From Mycocentrospora acerina (Eukaryota > Ascomycota > Dothideomycetes > Pleosporales), in the NCBI GenBank assembly GCA_022701365.1, contig JAKUHH010000177.1:186001-250000 (forward strand): a DNA stretch of 64,000 bases, written 5' to 3'. Positions 31,651 through 43,208 of this stretch are shown here, one piece after another. The notes beneath the pieces are model-generated. The model made no database searches. It saw nothing but the letters and a program-made list of their open reading frames with translations, and was not told the DNA's origin. The position numbers and the translations under genes are program-made. Numbering within the stretch: position 1 is the stretch's first letter; every line of letters begins with the position of its first letter.

Positions 31651-33437
31651 ATGGTTTTCGATTCGCTACTGGGGTTCGTGCAAAGACATACTGTACTTCT
31701 TGTAATCTTGTCCCTCATTACTCTCCCGTTCGTTACATACTATGTCTCTATGTCGAAGTTTGTGCGTAGAGCGAACAGGAAAGAGCTAGGGAAACGGCCG
31801 CCAACAGTTCCATATTGGGTTCCGGGAGTTCATCATGCCCTTAATCTGATTTCTGTTGGGCCACAAAAGTATTTTGGGATGCTCATGTGAGTAGCAATAT
31901 GTGTTCTTTTGCGTTTGGTCAAGTGCTGACATTTTGAAGTAAGGAGTATGGCAACTTTGCGCCTTTCGTAGTCAAAGACGGGCTACATTCTACCCTCGTC
32001 TTGCGCGATCCGAATCATGTTCAGAAGATACTTCAATCCCCGAAGCAGTTTTCTTCTACTGCCACTAACCTCCGAACCTACGGGAAGGTGTTTGGCTTAC
32101 CAAAAGCGACTCTGAAAACGTACGGAGGCGAAGGCGCGACAGAGAAACAAAAGCAAGCTCTTGATTATGCACATGTGACTTTGCCTCAAAAGCATCTTTC
32201 AGGTGCATCACTTGCTCCCGTTGCCAATCTGTACGCCTCTACTCTCTCCCACAACCTCCACGACAAGATGTTCCAATTTGAATTCTGGACTCAGATTGAG
32301 GACTTTTGGTCATTTTTCCAACGGACCATCACGCGTTGCATAATAGAGACTTTGTTCGGCTCAACATTGCTCAGACAGTACCCAAACCTTATTCGCGACT
32401 ACTGGGAGTTTGAGGCTGCTGTCGAGAGTTTCGCGCAGGGTTTGCCGCGCTTCGCAATGCCCGCCGCACAGGGCGCCCGCGATCGATTGCATCAAGGTAT
32501 CGAGAAATGGCTGAGGGCGAACCACAGCGGAACTGACTTTGCGAGGCTTGGTGACGAAGATCCCATATGGGATGAGCACAAGGGATCCAAGTTTGTTCAA
32601 GAGCGGGACGATATTCTCGCGAAAACCGAAGGTCTAGACATGAGTGTACGAGTCGCGGAGACTTTGGCAATCATACACGGGTATGTTTGTTTTCCACCGT
32701 ACTTTTAATAGAAGCTGACACGTGCTATCAGGTCCCTATCTAATTTGGTTCCGTCCACAATGTGGACTATCATAGAAGTTTTGCGGCGACCGCACATTGT
32801 CAACCATCTCACCATTGACATCCTCAAATACAGCCCCCCACAATCTACTGCTTATGACATCGCCAAGATCACGGACATGCCACTTATGAAGTCGATAAAC
32901 AAAGAAATCACACGACTCCGCGTGGCAAGCAGCACAACTCGCACCAGCGAAGTCGACAACTTCCAACTAGACAGCCACTGGACACTCCCAAAAGGCATAT
33001 CCGTGGTCCTCTTCTCCCACGACATTTCCACAAATACTGAACTATGGGCAAAAGCACGTCCTCGGACCGTCGAAAGACCCCTGGAAGAGTTCTGGGCAGA
33101 GCGATTCCTTCTCCCCGATAAATTTGGCAGCAAACACAGAAGAGTTAGGGAGAGGAAAGAGCAGGTCGAGACGGGAGCATTCGACATGGAGGGTCTTGAG
33201 GTACTGAATCTGAATCTCGAAGACGACAGCCCTTTCAGCACTGGTCGCTCCTTTGTCGAAGCGGTACAGACAGCTACGTTGGCTGTGCTGTTTGCCGAGT
33301 TTGAACTGCGACTGTGCGATCCCGAATGGGTTGCTGAATTGATGCCTCCGGTTCGCGAAAGCGCATTCGGGACTGTAAAGCCGCTTCGAGAGATTGATAT
33401 TCAGATACGCAAGCGAAAGCCCGGGCAGAGCTTGTAA
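31651..33437 (+). CDS. Cytochrome P450-fold protein lacking the haem-ligand Cys
   Basis: Exons are 31651-31886, 31940-32680 and 32732-33437, and the frame closes at 560 aa, a normal microsomal P450 length. An N-terminal anchor (VLLVILSLITLPFVTYYV) precedes a proline-rich turn. The I-helix region reads HGSLSNLVPSTMWTIIEVLRRP, as in the CYP7/CYP8 group. The K-helix ExxR is EITR, and WAERFLLP matches the PERF box. In the haem loop the usual FxxGxxxCxGR is replaced: the matching positions read LEDDSPFSTGR, so the axial Cys is Ser (residue 495, codon 33237-33239), the Phe is Leu and the first Gly is Asp. The following L-helix (SFVEAVQTATLAVLFAEFEL) is preserved. The fold thus looks kept but a normal thiolate P450 reaction is unlikely. 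The intron 1 acceptor is an unusual AAG. It converges on the carboxylesterase gene. Confidence 0.85.
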
Positions 33438-33452
33438 GCACTATGCTGTAGA

Positions 33453-33475
33453 TAGGTAGGTAGGTAGGTAGGTAG
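33453..33475. repeat. (TAGG)n microsatellite
   Basis: About five to six TAGG units just downstream of the P450-like stop codon, within the short convergent gap before the carboxylesterase. Confidence 0.8.
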
Positions 33476-33691
33476 TCTACATCTTACTATACAATGTCCC
33501 CACAAATGAAGTGTTTGCACCGTGTTAACACAAACTTTGTTATGCACCAACAAGGCTGTCGTCTAAGGTCACTTATTCACATCACATCACAAACATACAT
33601 GAATCAATATGTAAAATATGGTAGTATTTCCAAAAACTAGTGCATTACGCCTAGTTGACCCTTTTTTTTAATTTCCATTGTTTTGCATCTC

Positions 33692-35528
33692 TCAAAGCCT
33701 AAACGGTATGGGATTACTAAACAGCAAATCGACGGTATCCTGCCTAAAAGTGTCGTCCATCAAACTATTGCTATTGGCGCCCACATTTAACAGCTTGTTC
33801 CCCTGTGACCACTGCGGCCAGTTTTGGAAGTCATTGCCTACATTTGGGTCCATGTAGTATGCGAAAGAGTAGTAGTAGCCCCTTGTTGTCCTGGCGGCGT
33901 TGTTTGGTAGTATGCCGTAGAAGGTCTGAAGTAGGTCGGAGCCGTGGAATGTGCCTAGGATGGGGGTGCCGTAGTTGTATGTTGCGAGGTAGGACCATGA
34001 TGGTACGTTTGGGTTTACCGTGTTGGCGAGGCGGAGGAAGACGCGGCGAGAGAGGGTGAAGACGACGTCGCCGACGAGGGCGGAGAAGCGTTTGAACTGT
34101 GGGGAGATGTTGTTGAAGATGCCGGTGCGGAAGGGGGAGCCTTCGTCGAAGGTCTCTGGGTAGGTGGCGACGAGTTGGTCGATGAGGGCTTTGGGGGCGT
34201 TGTTGAAGTAGTAGTCTTTTAGGTGGGTGGAAAGTTGGGCGGTAGTGGTGATGTTTTGGGTGAAGAGGCCGAAGAGCGTGCCTTCGTCTTCTTGGTCGCC
34301 GACTATGAAGGGGACTTGAGCGTATTTTTTGGTGGCGATGAGGATTTCTGGCGAGGTGGTGAGGGTCTTTCCGTCGGGCCGTGGGAGGTAGGATAGAGCT
34401 ACAGAGGAGTAGGAGAGGATTCCTGGGACGGAGTTGGCCGCGGTGAGGAACTTCTGGTAGGGGACATTGCGGAGGCAGGCCAGGGTGTCGGAGGAGCTGG
34501 AGCAGCCGGCTTCTTGGACGACCTGTAGGTATGTTAGGATGGTGTACTGGGATTCACTTGCAATCAGAGGTTTCTTACCTTGTTGTAGACTGCTTGGCCC
34601 TTTGGACAATCCACGGGATCAGTTGGCGCAATGGACCCCGAGTTCATGATTCCAGCTCTGAACAACTTCTTGCCCTTGTATGAGTAATCACCGTCGTACA
34701 GCATCATCTGATCCAGGACCGAGATTGCTCCAGCGCTTTCTCCCCAGATAGTCACCTTATCAGGATCACCACCAAACGCAGCAATATTGTCTGCTGTCCA
34801 CTGCAAGCCCAATCTCTGGTCCAAGAGTCCAAGATTTGCAGATCCATCAGCTAGAATCTCCTTACCAGGCATGAAACCAAAGCCGCCAACACGGTAGTTC
34901 ACAGCTACCAGGATAACTGGCTTGCCCTGCGAAACAGACTCGGCTACAAGTGACGTGCCGTCATACATTGCTGTGGAGCCCAGTTCAAATCCCCTGGGAA
35001 AAAATTCAAGTTAGTGACTTTACGATAAAATAGTGAAGTTCAAACAAGAAGAAAAATTTCGACTTACCCGCCAAAGATCCAGAATAGCACAGGCAGTTTA
35101 GCACCCGCCGTTGTCCCCACCGGCCTCTGCACATTGACAGTCAAGCAGTCTTCTCCCTGGTTGGTAACCGTCTGAAACAGCGGGGTGTTGAGAATCAATC
35201 CCAGCGTATTCCCTGGGAAATTCGCCTGGTCTGTGTTGAAGAAGAATTGCGGGCAAGATTTGGGTATACCCGTGCCATCTATCTTCCCAATAGCAGATGT
35301 CAGTGGCTGAGGGGGTTTGAGCCGCAGCTGGCCAACAGGCGGTTGGGCGTAGGGAATGCCATTGAAAGTCTCGACGCCGAGGAGACTTCTTCCTGCGACT
35401 GTGGCTTGGGGCGCGGGCGCGACAACAGTAGGACCAGCGCGTTTATCGATGGGAGCAGCGCGGTTGGGAAGGGGAGCTGGGGCAGCGAGGGCCAAAGGGA
35501 GAAGAGTGAAGAGGGCGGTGATCCTCAT
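33692..35528 (-). CDS. Secreted type B carboxylesterase/lipase
   Basis: This is an alpha/beta-hydrolase of the carboxylesterase type B family, acting on esters or lipids outside the cell. Exons (minus) are 35528-35068, 34993-34579 and 34522-33692, and the frame closes at 568 aa, typical of fungal lipases of this family. A signal peptide starts at MRITALFTLLPLALA, followed by a possible Kex2-type KR site. The oxyanion loop GGGFELGS is formed across intron 1. The nucleophile is the Ser of GESAG, with Glu likely in the GDQEDEGTLF segment and His in GTFHGSDLLQTF. Introns are 74 and 56 bp with clear donors and CTAAC branch sites. The start is the ATG at 35528; an earlier frame extension is an AT-repeat-coded artefact. 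Confidence 0.92.
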
Positions 35529-37310
35529 GATGGGCAGATGGGTAATATATATAGATATATATATATATACTAATCCCAGCAATTTCGACTTGGCTGCCAA
35601 AGGGCGGGAGAGAGTAAGGGAAGTGAATAGTAAACTCCACGACTACCAAAGCAATACTTTTTCTCCGTACAGACACGTATCTTTATATCCTCCAGCTCCA
35701 GTTCCAGTCCAGCCCAGTCCACCCACACTCTAGCTTCTGGCATCTACGATTCGCCCCACAAACAAGCCAGCCCAACGTGTCCAGGTGATGCACAACTCAT
35801 TCTTCAGCGCAGATTCTGCCTCCGCCGTGTGTGCAGACATGCCCATGCAGGAGCGACCCCACAATCTCTAGATCGATGCAGAAGATCCTACTCAAAATAT
35901 CGTCTAACCTTTCCATTCTCTTCTCATACGGAGGAAACTAACCCTTTGTCCTTGTCCCAATCGACCTACCTCCCGTGCTCCTAGTCAGGAGAAACACCCA
36001 AAATGAGTCTAGTCACCCGCTCACAACCAGGGGCTTCGTTTGTCGTTTAGCCGGCTAGCTAGCAAGTGTGGTGTGGAGTGCAGCGGAAGGTATAAATCCG
36101 TTTTGTACAAAGAATAGAATGCCGATCAGCAGGGCCAATTTCCCTCTGCCCAACCCATCCATGCGTCTCGGCCCGTTTTCTAATGCCACGCGGAAAAAAA
36201 ATAATTAACAAACACGATCATTAGCGTTTACCAGGCGGGTGTGCCTCGCGCGCCCTGACGATCGCAACGGCATCGGCAGCGGCGGCGGCGATGGTGGTGG
36301 TAGTGGTGGTAGTGGTGCCTTGCCTTATCTAACAGATCATTACACGCACACATGCGCTCGCATACCAAGGGGAAAAAACATACAATGACGACATTTCCTT
36401 GCAGCCACAATCAACGGTAGCACCGCCCAGCTGCCGATATGTCATCTACTCTTAGCACCCCCTGTCTAACCCACGGTGCGCATGTGCGCTCGTGAGAGCA
36501 CCTATCGATACGCGCGCGGAGATGTTTCCTGTCGCGGGTTCTTCGCGGGGAAAACGCGGGGTACGAATAGCGCAATAGGGCTTGGGAGTGCTCAATGGAG
36601 AGTTTGAGAGCTACTTGTCAGATATTGAATCTGCATGGAAACGAGAAGATTGACGGGGTGCCGAGGCTGCATCGTGTGAAAAAAGGTACATGTCTACATG
36701 TGAAGAAGTTGAGGTTGGGGCTGCGGCGGCTGGGGGATTCACTTGTCCCCCGGCTGACCGGCGTGAGTGGATGACATGCTTGCTGGGCGATCGGTTTAGA
36801 TTGTGAATTTCTGTTGGGGGCTGAAGAGGGTGTGCCGAAGAGTGCCGGATTTGGCGCTCAAGGCGAAGATAGCAGTGTGGTGGAGGCTGTAAGTCGCGAG
36901 ATGTTCTTCGAGTGGTAGCATGGTGGGAAGTGTTGAGATTGCCTGCTGACTGGACGAGGTCAACATGTTGTGTCCATCCGTCTTTTCTCGCTCTTCACAT
37001 TACTTGATCTTCCCGCCCATCAAAAATACTGGGAGCACAGAAGAAGCCGTAGCAATGTATTCGTAGTAATGGCAACGCGTATACTGATTTAACCCCCTTC
37101 GTAACGTTTAGATTCCTGCCCAACGCCGCCAACCTGCCAAGTAGACCTCTACAAAGCCCGAGACTCATGAGCATAACCACTCTCATTCTCAATCATCATT
37201 CATCTAACTAGAAATGCCAATCTGTTTGTCAACTCGCCCTCTCGTTGTCAAACGTAGAACCACACCGACATCAATATCACGTCTACTCATTCAGCCGGAT
37301 TAATATGCGT
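35529..37310. other. Gene-free stretch between carboxylesterase and PFK-2 genes
   Basis: About 1.8 kb. Near the esterase start it holds an AT dinucleotide repeat (35544-35569) and C/T-rich leader sequence. Near 36270-36320 there is a GGC/GGT-type simple repeat. No gene, RNA gene or transposon was recognised. Confidence 0.45.
35544..35569. repeat. AT microsatellite in the carboxylesterase leader
   Basis: An interrupted (AT)n run lies about 16-42 bp upstream of the carboxylesterase ATG, where it could influence TATA function or leader length. It also produces a misleading N-terminal reading-frame extension. Confidence 0.8.
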
Positions 37311-39161
37311 CTACTTCAGGTTCAAAGGCTGAGTGCTTTGTAGTGGTGTTGCGCTTCCGGAGATAATCTGGGGTGTGCCGATCCCAGACAAGGGACTCAC
37401 GGCACCGCTCGGAGGGACAGGGATTTGGATATCCTCCGGACTACCAGGGACCATTTTTTGGGGTAGATTGGGGATCTTGATGCGTTTGGCGACGTTGTTA
37501 TAACTTGAAGGTATAATCTGAGGGCATTATTAGCAGGAGAAACCAAAGGTGGGATAAGGATGCAATTGCTCACCTCGATGATCTCATCGCGAGGAAACTC
37601 AAGCTTTGGAATATCGGCTGCGTTACATGCCATCAAATATCCGTAAAGCACGCGCAGGACAGACTCATGCGCGATGATGAGCAAGTCGTTTTCTTCGCGT
37701 TCGAGTTCGAGGATAATGGGCTCCATGCGTACCGCAAGGTCATGGTAAGACTGACATGCTGTTAGTGGCATGGCTATAGTGATGAATTACATGCTTACCT
37801 CTGCTCTCGGGTACCGGTGGTGGTATGGGTCAGCCTCGTGCTTCCTAACTTCGTCGGGAAACTCTTGTCGGATCTTTCGCTCAGACATTTTCTCGCAGAC
37901 GCCAGGGTTCATCTGGCTCATCTGCGACCGCTGTCGGACACGGTATCCTAGGGCGGCGAGATACTCTGAGGTTTGAACGGTACGTCGACGGGTAGAAGTC
38001 CATATTGTAAGCGGTTTCAACGCAGCATCTGGCGCTCCCTGACCCGTCAACTTGGTCCTCTCTTCTTCGCGGTATGCCAACAACACTTCACTCATCTTCT
38101 TCGCGTACTCATGCCCATCTGGACATAAGTCTGCATCTGCCTTGTAAGAATCCTCCTCGCTTGTGGTTCCCGCACGCGCAAAGTACGTCTGTCGAGACTT
38201 GATGTGTAGGTTAAGAAGGTAAAAGACGATTCGCTGCGACAGATATCCAAAGGCACAGTTGTTGACAACCACTCGCTCGCCGGCGTTGATCATCTTGATC
38301 CAGTGCAGATCAGGCTCCTCCATGGTCTCGTAGTGAGGTATCCGTGAATTGATCCTCGCCAGGTAGTCTTGAACAGCATCTTCATCCTTCCAGCCCTTGT
38401 AGTCGGGCGAGGAAATCTTGACCCGACGGACATTTTCCTGAATTATGCGCTCGTCTGTGCAGTGTGATTCGATAAAGATTGTCTGGATTCCGTTCTTTGC
38501 AAACTCCTTGGCAAGCGACCTGCGGCCCTGGGTGATGGCATTGACAGCATCATAGATTGCAATTTGGCCCTTTTCGTTTTCTAGGAAATGGTAGATGTCG
38601 TCACGGCACTTTTTGAGGATTTTGTTTCGTAGCAGCACAGATTGAGGGGAAGCATTTAGGAAGAAGTAGTCGTCAGGAACGTCAGTTCCGGGGCCAAGGG
38701 TAGCGCGACGGTAGTCTCCCAGATGAAACACGTGCGTCTTGACACCAAGCCAGCGGAGATAACGGGCTACAGCGACTGAAGTGTGTGTCTTTCCTCGCGC
38801 AGGCAGGCCCACGGTGGCGATGACAATGCGTCCCGAGTGGAAGAGACGGCCAGATTCTGTGCTGTAGAGCTGGGCTGGGGCCATCTCCTCCTTCTCGGGC
38901 ATATCATGGATGGCATCGACAAACGTGCTCGACCGCCGCCGAAAGCGGGGCGAGTTGGCGTAGATCTCTGCTGTCCTGGTGGAATGTGAGTCTTGCAAGT
39001 GGCAGCGGGCATGGGCATGGTGGTGTGTGGTGTGTGGCGTGTGGCGTGTGATGCGTGGTGCGTGGTGCGTAGTATTCAGTGCATGGTGCTTGGTGCTTGG
39101 TGCTTGATGCTTTCACTGCAGTGCAAGGTGGGGTAGACGGGACTTACAGTAGAGTGTCCAT
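37311..39161 (-). CDS. 6-phosphofructo-2-kinase (bifunctional family, bisphosphatase site altered)
   Basis: This enzyme makes fructose 2,6-bisphosphate, the activator of glycolysis and inhibitor of gluconeogenesis. Exons (minus) are 39161-39148, 38975-37799, 37750-37574 and 37517-37311, and the frame closes at 524 aa. The 14-bp first exon (MDTLL) is inferred from phase and a GTAAGT donor; the following EIYANSPRFRRRSSTFVDAI is typical of the family. The kinase P-loop is GLPARGKT. The kinase core continues with DYRRATLG and FIESHCTDE. In the phosphatase domain the RHGES motif reads RAGTT, so the phospho-accepting His is Ala (residue 273, codon 38171-38173), while the AHESVLRVLYGY box remains. 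I expect kinase activity with little or no bisphosphatase. The C-terminus is Pro/Ser-rich. Divergent from TOM40. Confidence 0.9.
39019..39110. repeat. GTG-rich minisatellite inside PFK-2 intron 1
   Basis: An imperfect tandem repeat (units such as gtgtggc, gcgtggt and gtgcttg) takes up more than half of the 172-bp first intron of the PFK-2 gene. Unit length drifts along the array. Confidence 0.7.
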
Positions 39162-39789
39162 GTTTGCAGGACAAATTCAATGGAGCAGGGACAGCAAGGG
39201 ACAGCACGACGGTCAGCAGGGACAGCAAGACAGGGCCTGGCGATTCAAGATAAGGTGATGGGGTTGGGGAGTGTCTACAGAGGGCGGTCCACTTCCGAAC
39301 TGGGGTTCCGGGGGCTGATATATGGTTTGCCGAGCAGAGCCAGTGGCCCAGGTGCGGCAATTGGCGAATGATGGGCGCGCACAGGCAGAGGCACAGCACA
39401 GGCACAGCACAGCGAGGCAGGGCGTGTCTCAAGTTGGTCTGAGGATCTGGCAGCAGGCGGCGGCCACGACCAGGAGCGCGACCAGGAGCGCGGCGAGGCA
39501 CAGTCAGCCGCCCGTCCCTTCATCCCGGGCCCAGCGCGAGGGCAGCGAGGTATGACGAGGGGGGCAGCTAGCGCGGGCACGCTTAGTCAGCGGGAACATT
39601 TTCAGAAGACGACTGGCCATCATCGTCACCACGACGAGCACAACGCCGCCAACGCCGCCCTCGCCGCCCCATCAGCCACACCACCACGCCGCTCCCTCCC
39701 GCTGTCCTTGCCATTGCCATCTCGCCCGCCGAGCAGGTCAAGCGTCTCCCGGAGGTCCCCCCCGCCCACCGCCACATCCCCCCACAGCC
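39162..39789. promoter_or_regulatory. Divergent promoter region PFK-2 / TOM40
   Basis: About 630 bp between the divergent starts. The PFK-2 side contains repetitive CAGGGACAGCA-like and GGCACAGCACA-like motifs. The TOM40 side becomes C/T- and CCG-rich in the last 150 bases. Frames here are antisense or low-complexity and do not look coding. Confidence 0.5.
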
Positions 39790-40997
39790 ATGGCCGCCGT
39801 CGAGGTCACACCGACCAAGGAGCAGGCCGTCGCCGAGGTGCTCGCCCACAATGGCGCCTACGGGTGGCTGGGCGAAGCGTACCGCGCCTTCCACGACCGC
39901 CGAGAGGCATTGGGCCTGTCCAACCCCGGCGTCGTCGAGAGCATCGCGCGCGAGGTCCAGCGCGACGTCTTCCTCACCAACCAGAGCTTCTCAGGCCTGC
40001 GCGCCGAGCTCACAAAGGCCTTCAGCGCCGCCCCGCTGTTCCAGGTCGCCCACTCGCTGTCCATGGGCTCGCAGCTGCAGCCGCCCTACTCATACATGGT
40101 CCTCTACGGGTCGCCGCGCGTGCGTTCACCCGCCCGCACATTGATGGCATGGCCCCACGGAAGCTGACGTCGACTAGATCTTCATGCAGGGCAGCCTCGA
40201 CAACGACCTCCAGTTCTCCGGCCGCTTCAACTGGCGCTGGACCTCGGCCTTTGTCACCAAGACGGCCGTCCAGCTCACCTCGCAGGGCAACATGGTCTCG
40301 CTTGAGAACGACTACACGGGCGCCGACTTCTCCGCCTCGCTCAAGGCCGTCAATCCCTCGGTCCTCGACGGCGGCATCACAGGCATGATCATGGCCAGCT
40401 ACCTGCAGGCCGTCACACCAAAGCTGTCCCTCGGCATCGACGCATTCTGGAGCCGCCCCGCCACAGCCTACCCCCCAGAGCTCAACGTCTCGTACGCAGC
40501 GCGCTACAGAGCCGCCGACTGGATGGCGTGCGGGCAGATCATCCCTGACCGTGGTGTGCTCGAGGCCTCGTACTGGCGCAGGCTGACTGACAAGGTCGAG
40601 ACGGGCATCAACTGCAACCTCGCCTTTGCCGGTATCGGTCCTGGAGGCCCAATGGCCGGCCCCCAGAAGGAGGGACAGGTCACCATCGGTGCCAAGTACG
40701 ACTTCCGCCAGTCGTCGTTCCGCGCACAAATCGACAACCAGGGCAAGGTCTCGTGTCTGCTTGAGAAGATGATTGCGCCGCCCATCCGCGTAACCTTCTC
40801 TGGCGAGATTGACCACAAGCAGGGCCCAGTAAGTGACATCCAAGAACCCCATTCCTACGTCACACACAATCTGACAGCCTCCACAGCAAGCCGCCAAGCT
40901 CGGTCTAGCCGTCGCGATAGAAGCCGCCGACGAGGCCGTCATGGAGCAGCAAGAGATTCCTGGCGCCGCAGTCCAGGCCGGTGCCATACCCTTTTAG
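39790..40997 (+). CDS. TOM40: Mitochondrial import receptor/channel Tom40
   Basis: This is the beta-barrel pore of the TOM complex in the mitochondrial outer membrane. Exons are 39790-40119, 40178-40828 and 40887-40997, introns are 58 bp each, and the frame closes at 363 aa, the usual fungal Tom40 size. The N-terminal helix region includes NPGVVESIAREVQRDVFLTN and FSGLRAELTKAF. The barrel begins with FQVAHSLSMGSQ and PPYSYMVLYGSPR joined by splicing to IFMQGSLDND. Further strands include FNWRWTSAFVTKTAVQLTSQ and the C-terminal beta-signal region near IRVTFSGEIDHKQGPQAAKLGLAVAIE. The terminal exon encodes a short acidic tail. The start ATG at 39790 is the one giving the family N-terminus. It is divergent from PFK-2 and converges on TOM22, its partner in the same complex. 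Confidence 0.95.
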
Positions 40998-41940
40998 AAG
41001 CCCCGCCTCAGCAAAACGCCCATGTACTGACTACACACTCTCCATAACTCTTCTCTTTTGCTGTATTACCACTTTTCCTTGGAGCGCGTCTCAGTTTTCG
41101 CTCTCAATGATATCCGGTGGACGATTTGGTTAGGGGGGTTTTTCAAAAATCTGCACGAGCAAACACAATCTTGTCATCATGATCATCATCAACGATACGT
41201 TTGAACCGAGTTGCAACAAAGGACGCATTGTCGTGGTCGTCATCTAATGGGGCTTACGGAATTCGGTAGACGGGAGAAAACGACGCGTATGTGCATATGT
41301 TTGTGCGTGTGTGTATGTGTATTTTTTTGCCAGTCCCCGGTCGAGCGTTTGGCGTGTTTTGTACATATATGATGTGTGGGAGGGGTTGGTAGTAGTAGTG
41401 GCAGCAGCAGCATATCGTGCTTGTGTACACAAGTGCGTGTGTGCGTGCGTGCTTGCTTTGAAAGGACCATGTACAACAGTTGTGTGTGATAGACGAAATC
41501 AATGTAAAATGTGGAAAACGCGCTCAGACGGAAAAATGGAGAAAAGTAGTGATAAACGAGGCTCTGACGCGATGGCATGGAATGAGACGAGACGTGACGT
41601 GATATGATATGACGCTTTGCATAGATTGGTGAAGAGTCGAGAAACTATGGTACAAATCGTGAAAGAGGCAATTCCTCTCCCCGCTCCGCTTCGATTGTCG
41701 CTACGTTGTGTGGTGGTGTTGGTGTGGTATGTATGGTATGATGTACATTGGTGTCCATGGCTTCGTTTCCCATTCTTCCCCACCCGCCTATACTCTCCTC
41801 TCCTCTCCTTCTAGTAAAACAAATATGAGAAATCCCGGCGCCCGCTCGTCAAACCTGCTGTCTATCTGACAACAACAGCAGCAGCAGTAGTAGTAGTGAC
41901 CCCACACGCCAAATCATATCACAGATCAGAAGGTGAATAT
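40998..41940. other. Convergent 3' region between TOM40 and TOM22
   Basis: About 0.94 kb of 3' flanks. It includes GTGT-rich stretches (41280-41330) and short AGT/AGC simple repeats (near 41389-41412 and 41873-41897). No gene is supported. Confidence 0.5.
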
Positions 41941-42558
41941 CTACAATGCCGGCCTCGCGGTTTGCGGCTGTCCTGGTGTGGGCACTCCAGGAGCCATGAA
42001 CTGTTCAATTGTTAGCCCAACCCCACTCTAACCTCTCCATCTCTCCATCTGCCCAAAGAGCCATGCATTCCACTTACCTCATTCTGCGCCCTCTGGTTCA
42101 TAATCTCGGCCCTCTCCTGCTCAACAATCATCTGCTCCTCGCTGTACGCCAGCGCCCACGGGACGCCGAGCAGCAACGCACTCGTGCTGACGACCCAGAG
42201 CGTCTTGCCGCCCATTGCAAGCCCAGACGTGAACCACGACGTCACGGTCGAGACCTTGTTGTTGAAGGAGCGGCGCGTCGACGCCGGGACAATGTCTTGC
42301 AGCGCGGAGAGGCGCTCGAAAAAGGTCTCGTCGGGCGAGGCGGAGATGATGGATGATGTATCGGAGTCTGTTGAGGGGTCAAATTGTGGCTTTTGGTTTC
42401 ACATTCCGTGGAAATGGCAAGTGCATGCATGTGCTGGGCTGTGGTTTGTTGGGTGGGCGTGGATGCTTACCGGAATCAGTGTCCCATTCGTCGTCATCGT
42501 GTGGCCCTGTCTGCTCGCGCATAAACTCCTCGTCGACGACTTCTTCGAGCTTGACCAT
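41941..42558 (-). CDS. TOM22: Mitochondrial import receptor subunit Tom22
   Basis: Tom22 is the central receptor of the TOM complex; it docks presequences on both sides of the outer membrane and holds Tom40 pores together. Exons (minus) are 42558-42471, 42367-42078 and 42000-41941, and the frame closes at 145 aa, a normal Tom22 length. The N-terminal cytosolic part is acidic (VKLEEVVDEEFMREQ, then DDDEWDTDSDSD). The segment DETFFERLSALQDIVPASTR leads to the single TM (GKTLWVVSTSALLLGVPWAL), followed by the EEQMIVEQERAE intermembrane helix and a Pro/Gln-rich tail. Introns are 103 and 77 bp, and all phases match. It is convergent with TOM40 about 0.94 kb away. Confidence 0.93.
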
Positions 42559-43208
42559 TTTGGCGGTGGGGAGATCGGTACTCGATTTGAGTTATCGGGG
42601 GCTGGTTTCGTGTGAGGTGAGGTGATGGAGCGTTGGTAGGGAGTGGGGGTGGGTTAATAGCGGAAGCTGGCCGTGTGTGGTTGCGCATCGCATCACAAAA
42701 GTTCGGTGGTTGCGCTTGGACCAGCTGCCCGGGATTTTGCCGCTGGGTATGACGACTGTGAGGGTTGGACTGGAAAGTCGGGCTGAACTGTATTTTAAGG
42801 GCATTTGCTGTCTCGAGTGTCTTTTGTTTATTTGAGTTTCTTCTATCTTGAAGTTTTATTGCTCTCTGATCGCTCGACTCCATTTTCTCCACCAACAAAA
42901 GTTGCATCACACACTTGATCAAGTGTGCCACGAAACGTCAAGTTATATCTTCGATCAACACGTGAGCTACTTAGGTGACTGATTTTTTTGTCTCTTGTAA
43001 TATTACGATGGAATTTATCCATGATATGTGTGATGCCTCCTTCTACAGCTTATACATGCATGCGAAGACATGGTGACTGAACTCCTCGAAGAATAAGCCA
43101 ATAGATCGAAAAAGCTCGCATCTCATCAAATCTCCATGCTCTAGGTGATGCCTGTTCTCCTACTCTTGGACTTGACGTCCTCTCCCTCTCTCCCCTCACA
43201 TCTCCCCA
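42559..43208. promoter_or_regulatory. TOM22 promoter and BUD32 3' region
   Basis: About 650 bp containing the TOM22 promoter and the 3' flank of BUD32. No gene is supported. Confidence 0.4.

Noticed and set aside
40022..40987. 321-aa minus-strand frame over TOM40
   Set aside because: Antisense shadow created by strong third-position GC bias in TOM40; no recognisable protein features.
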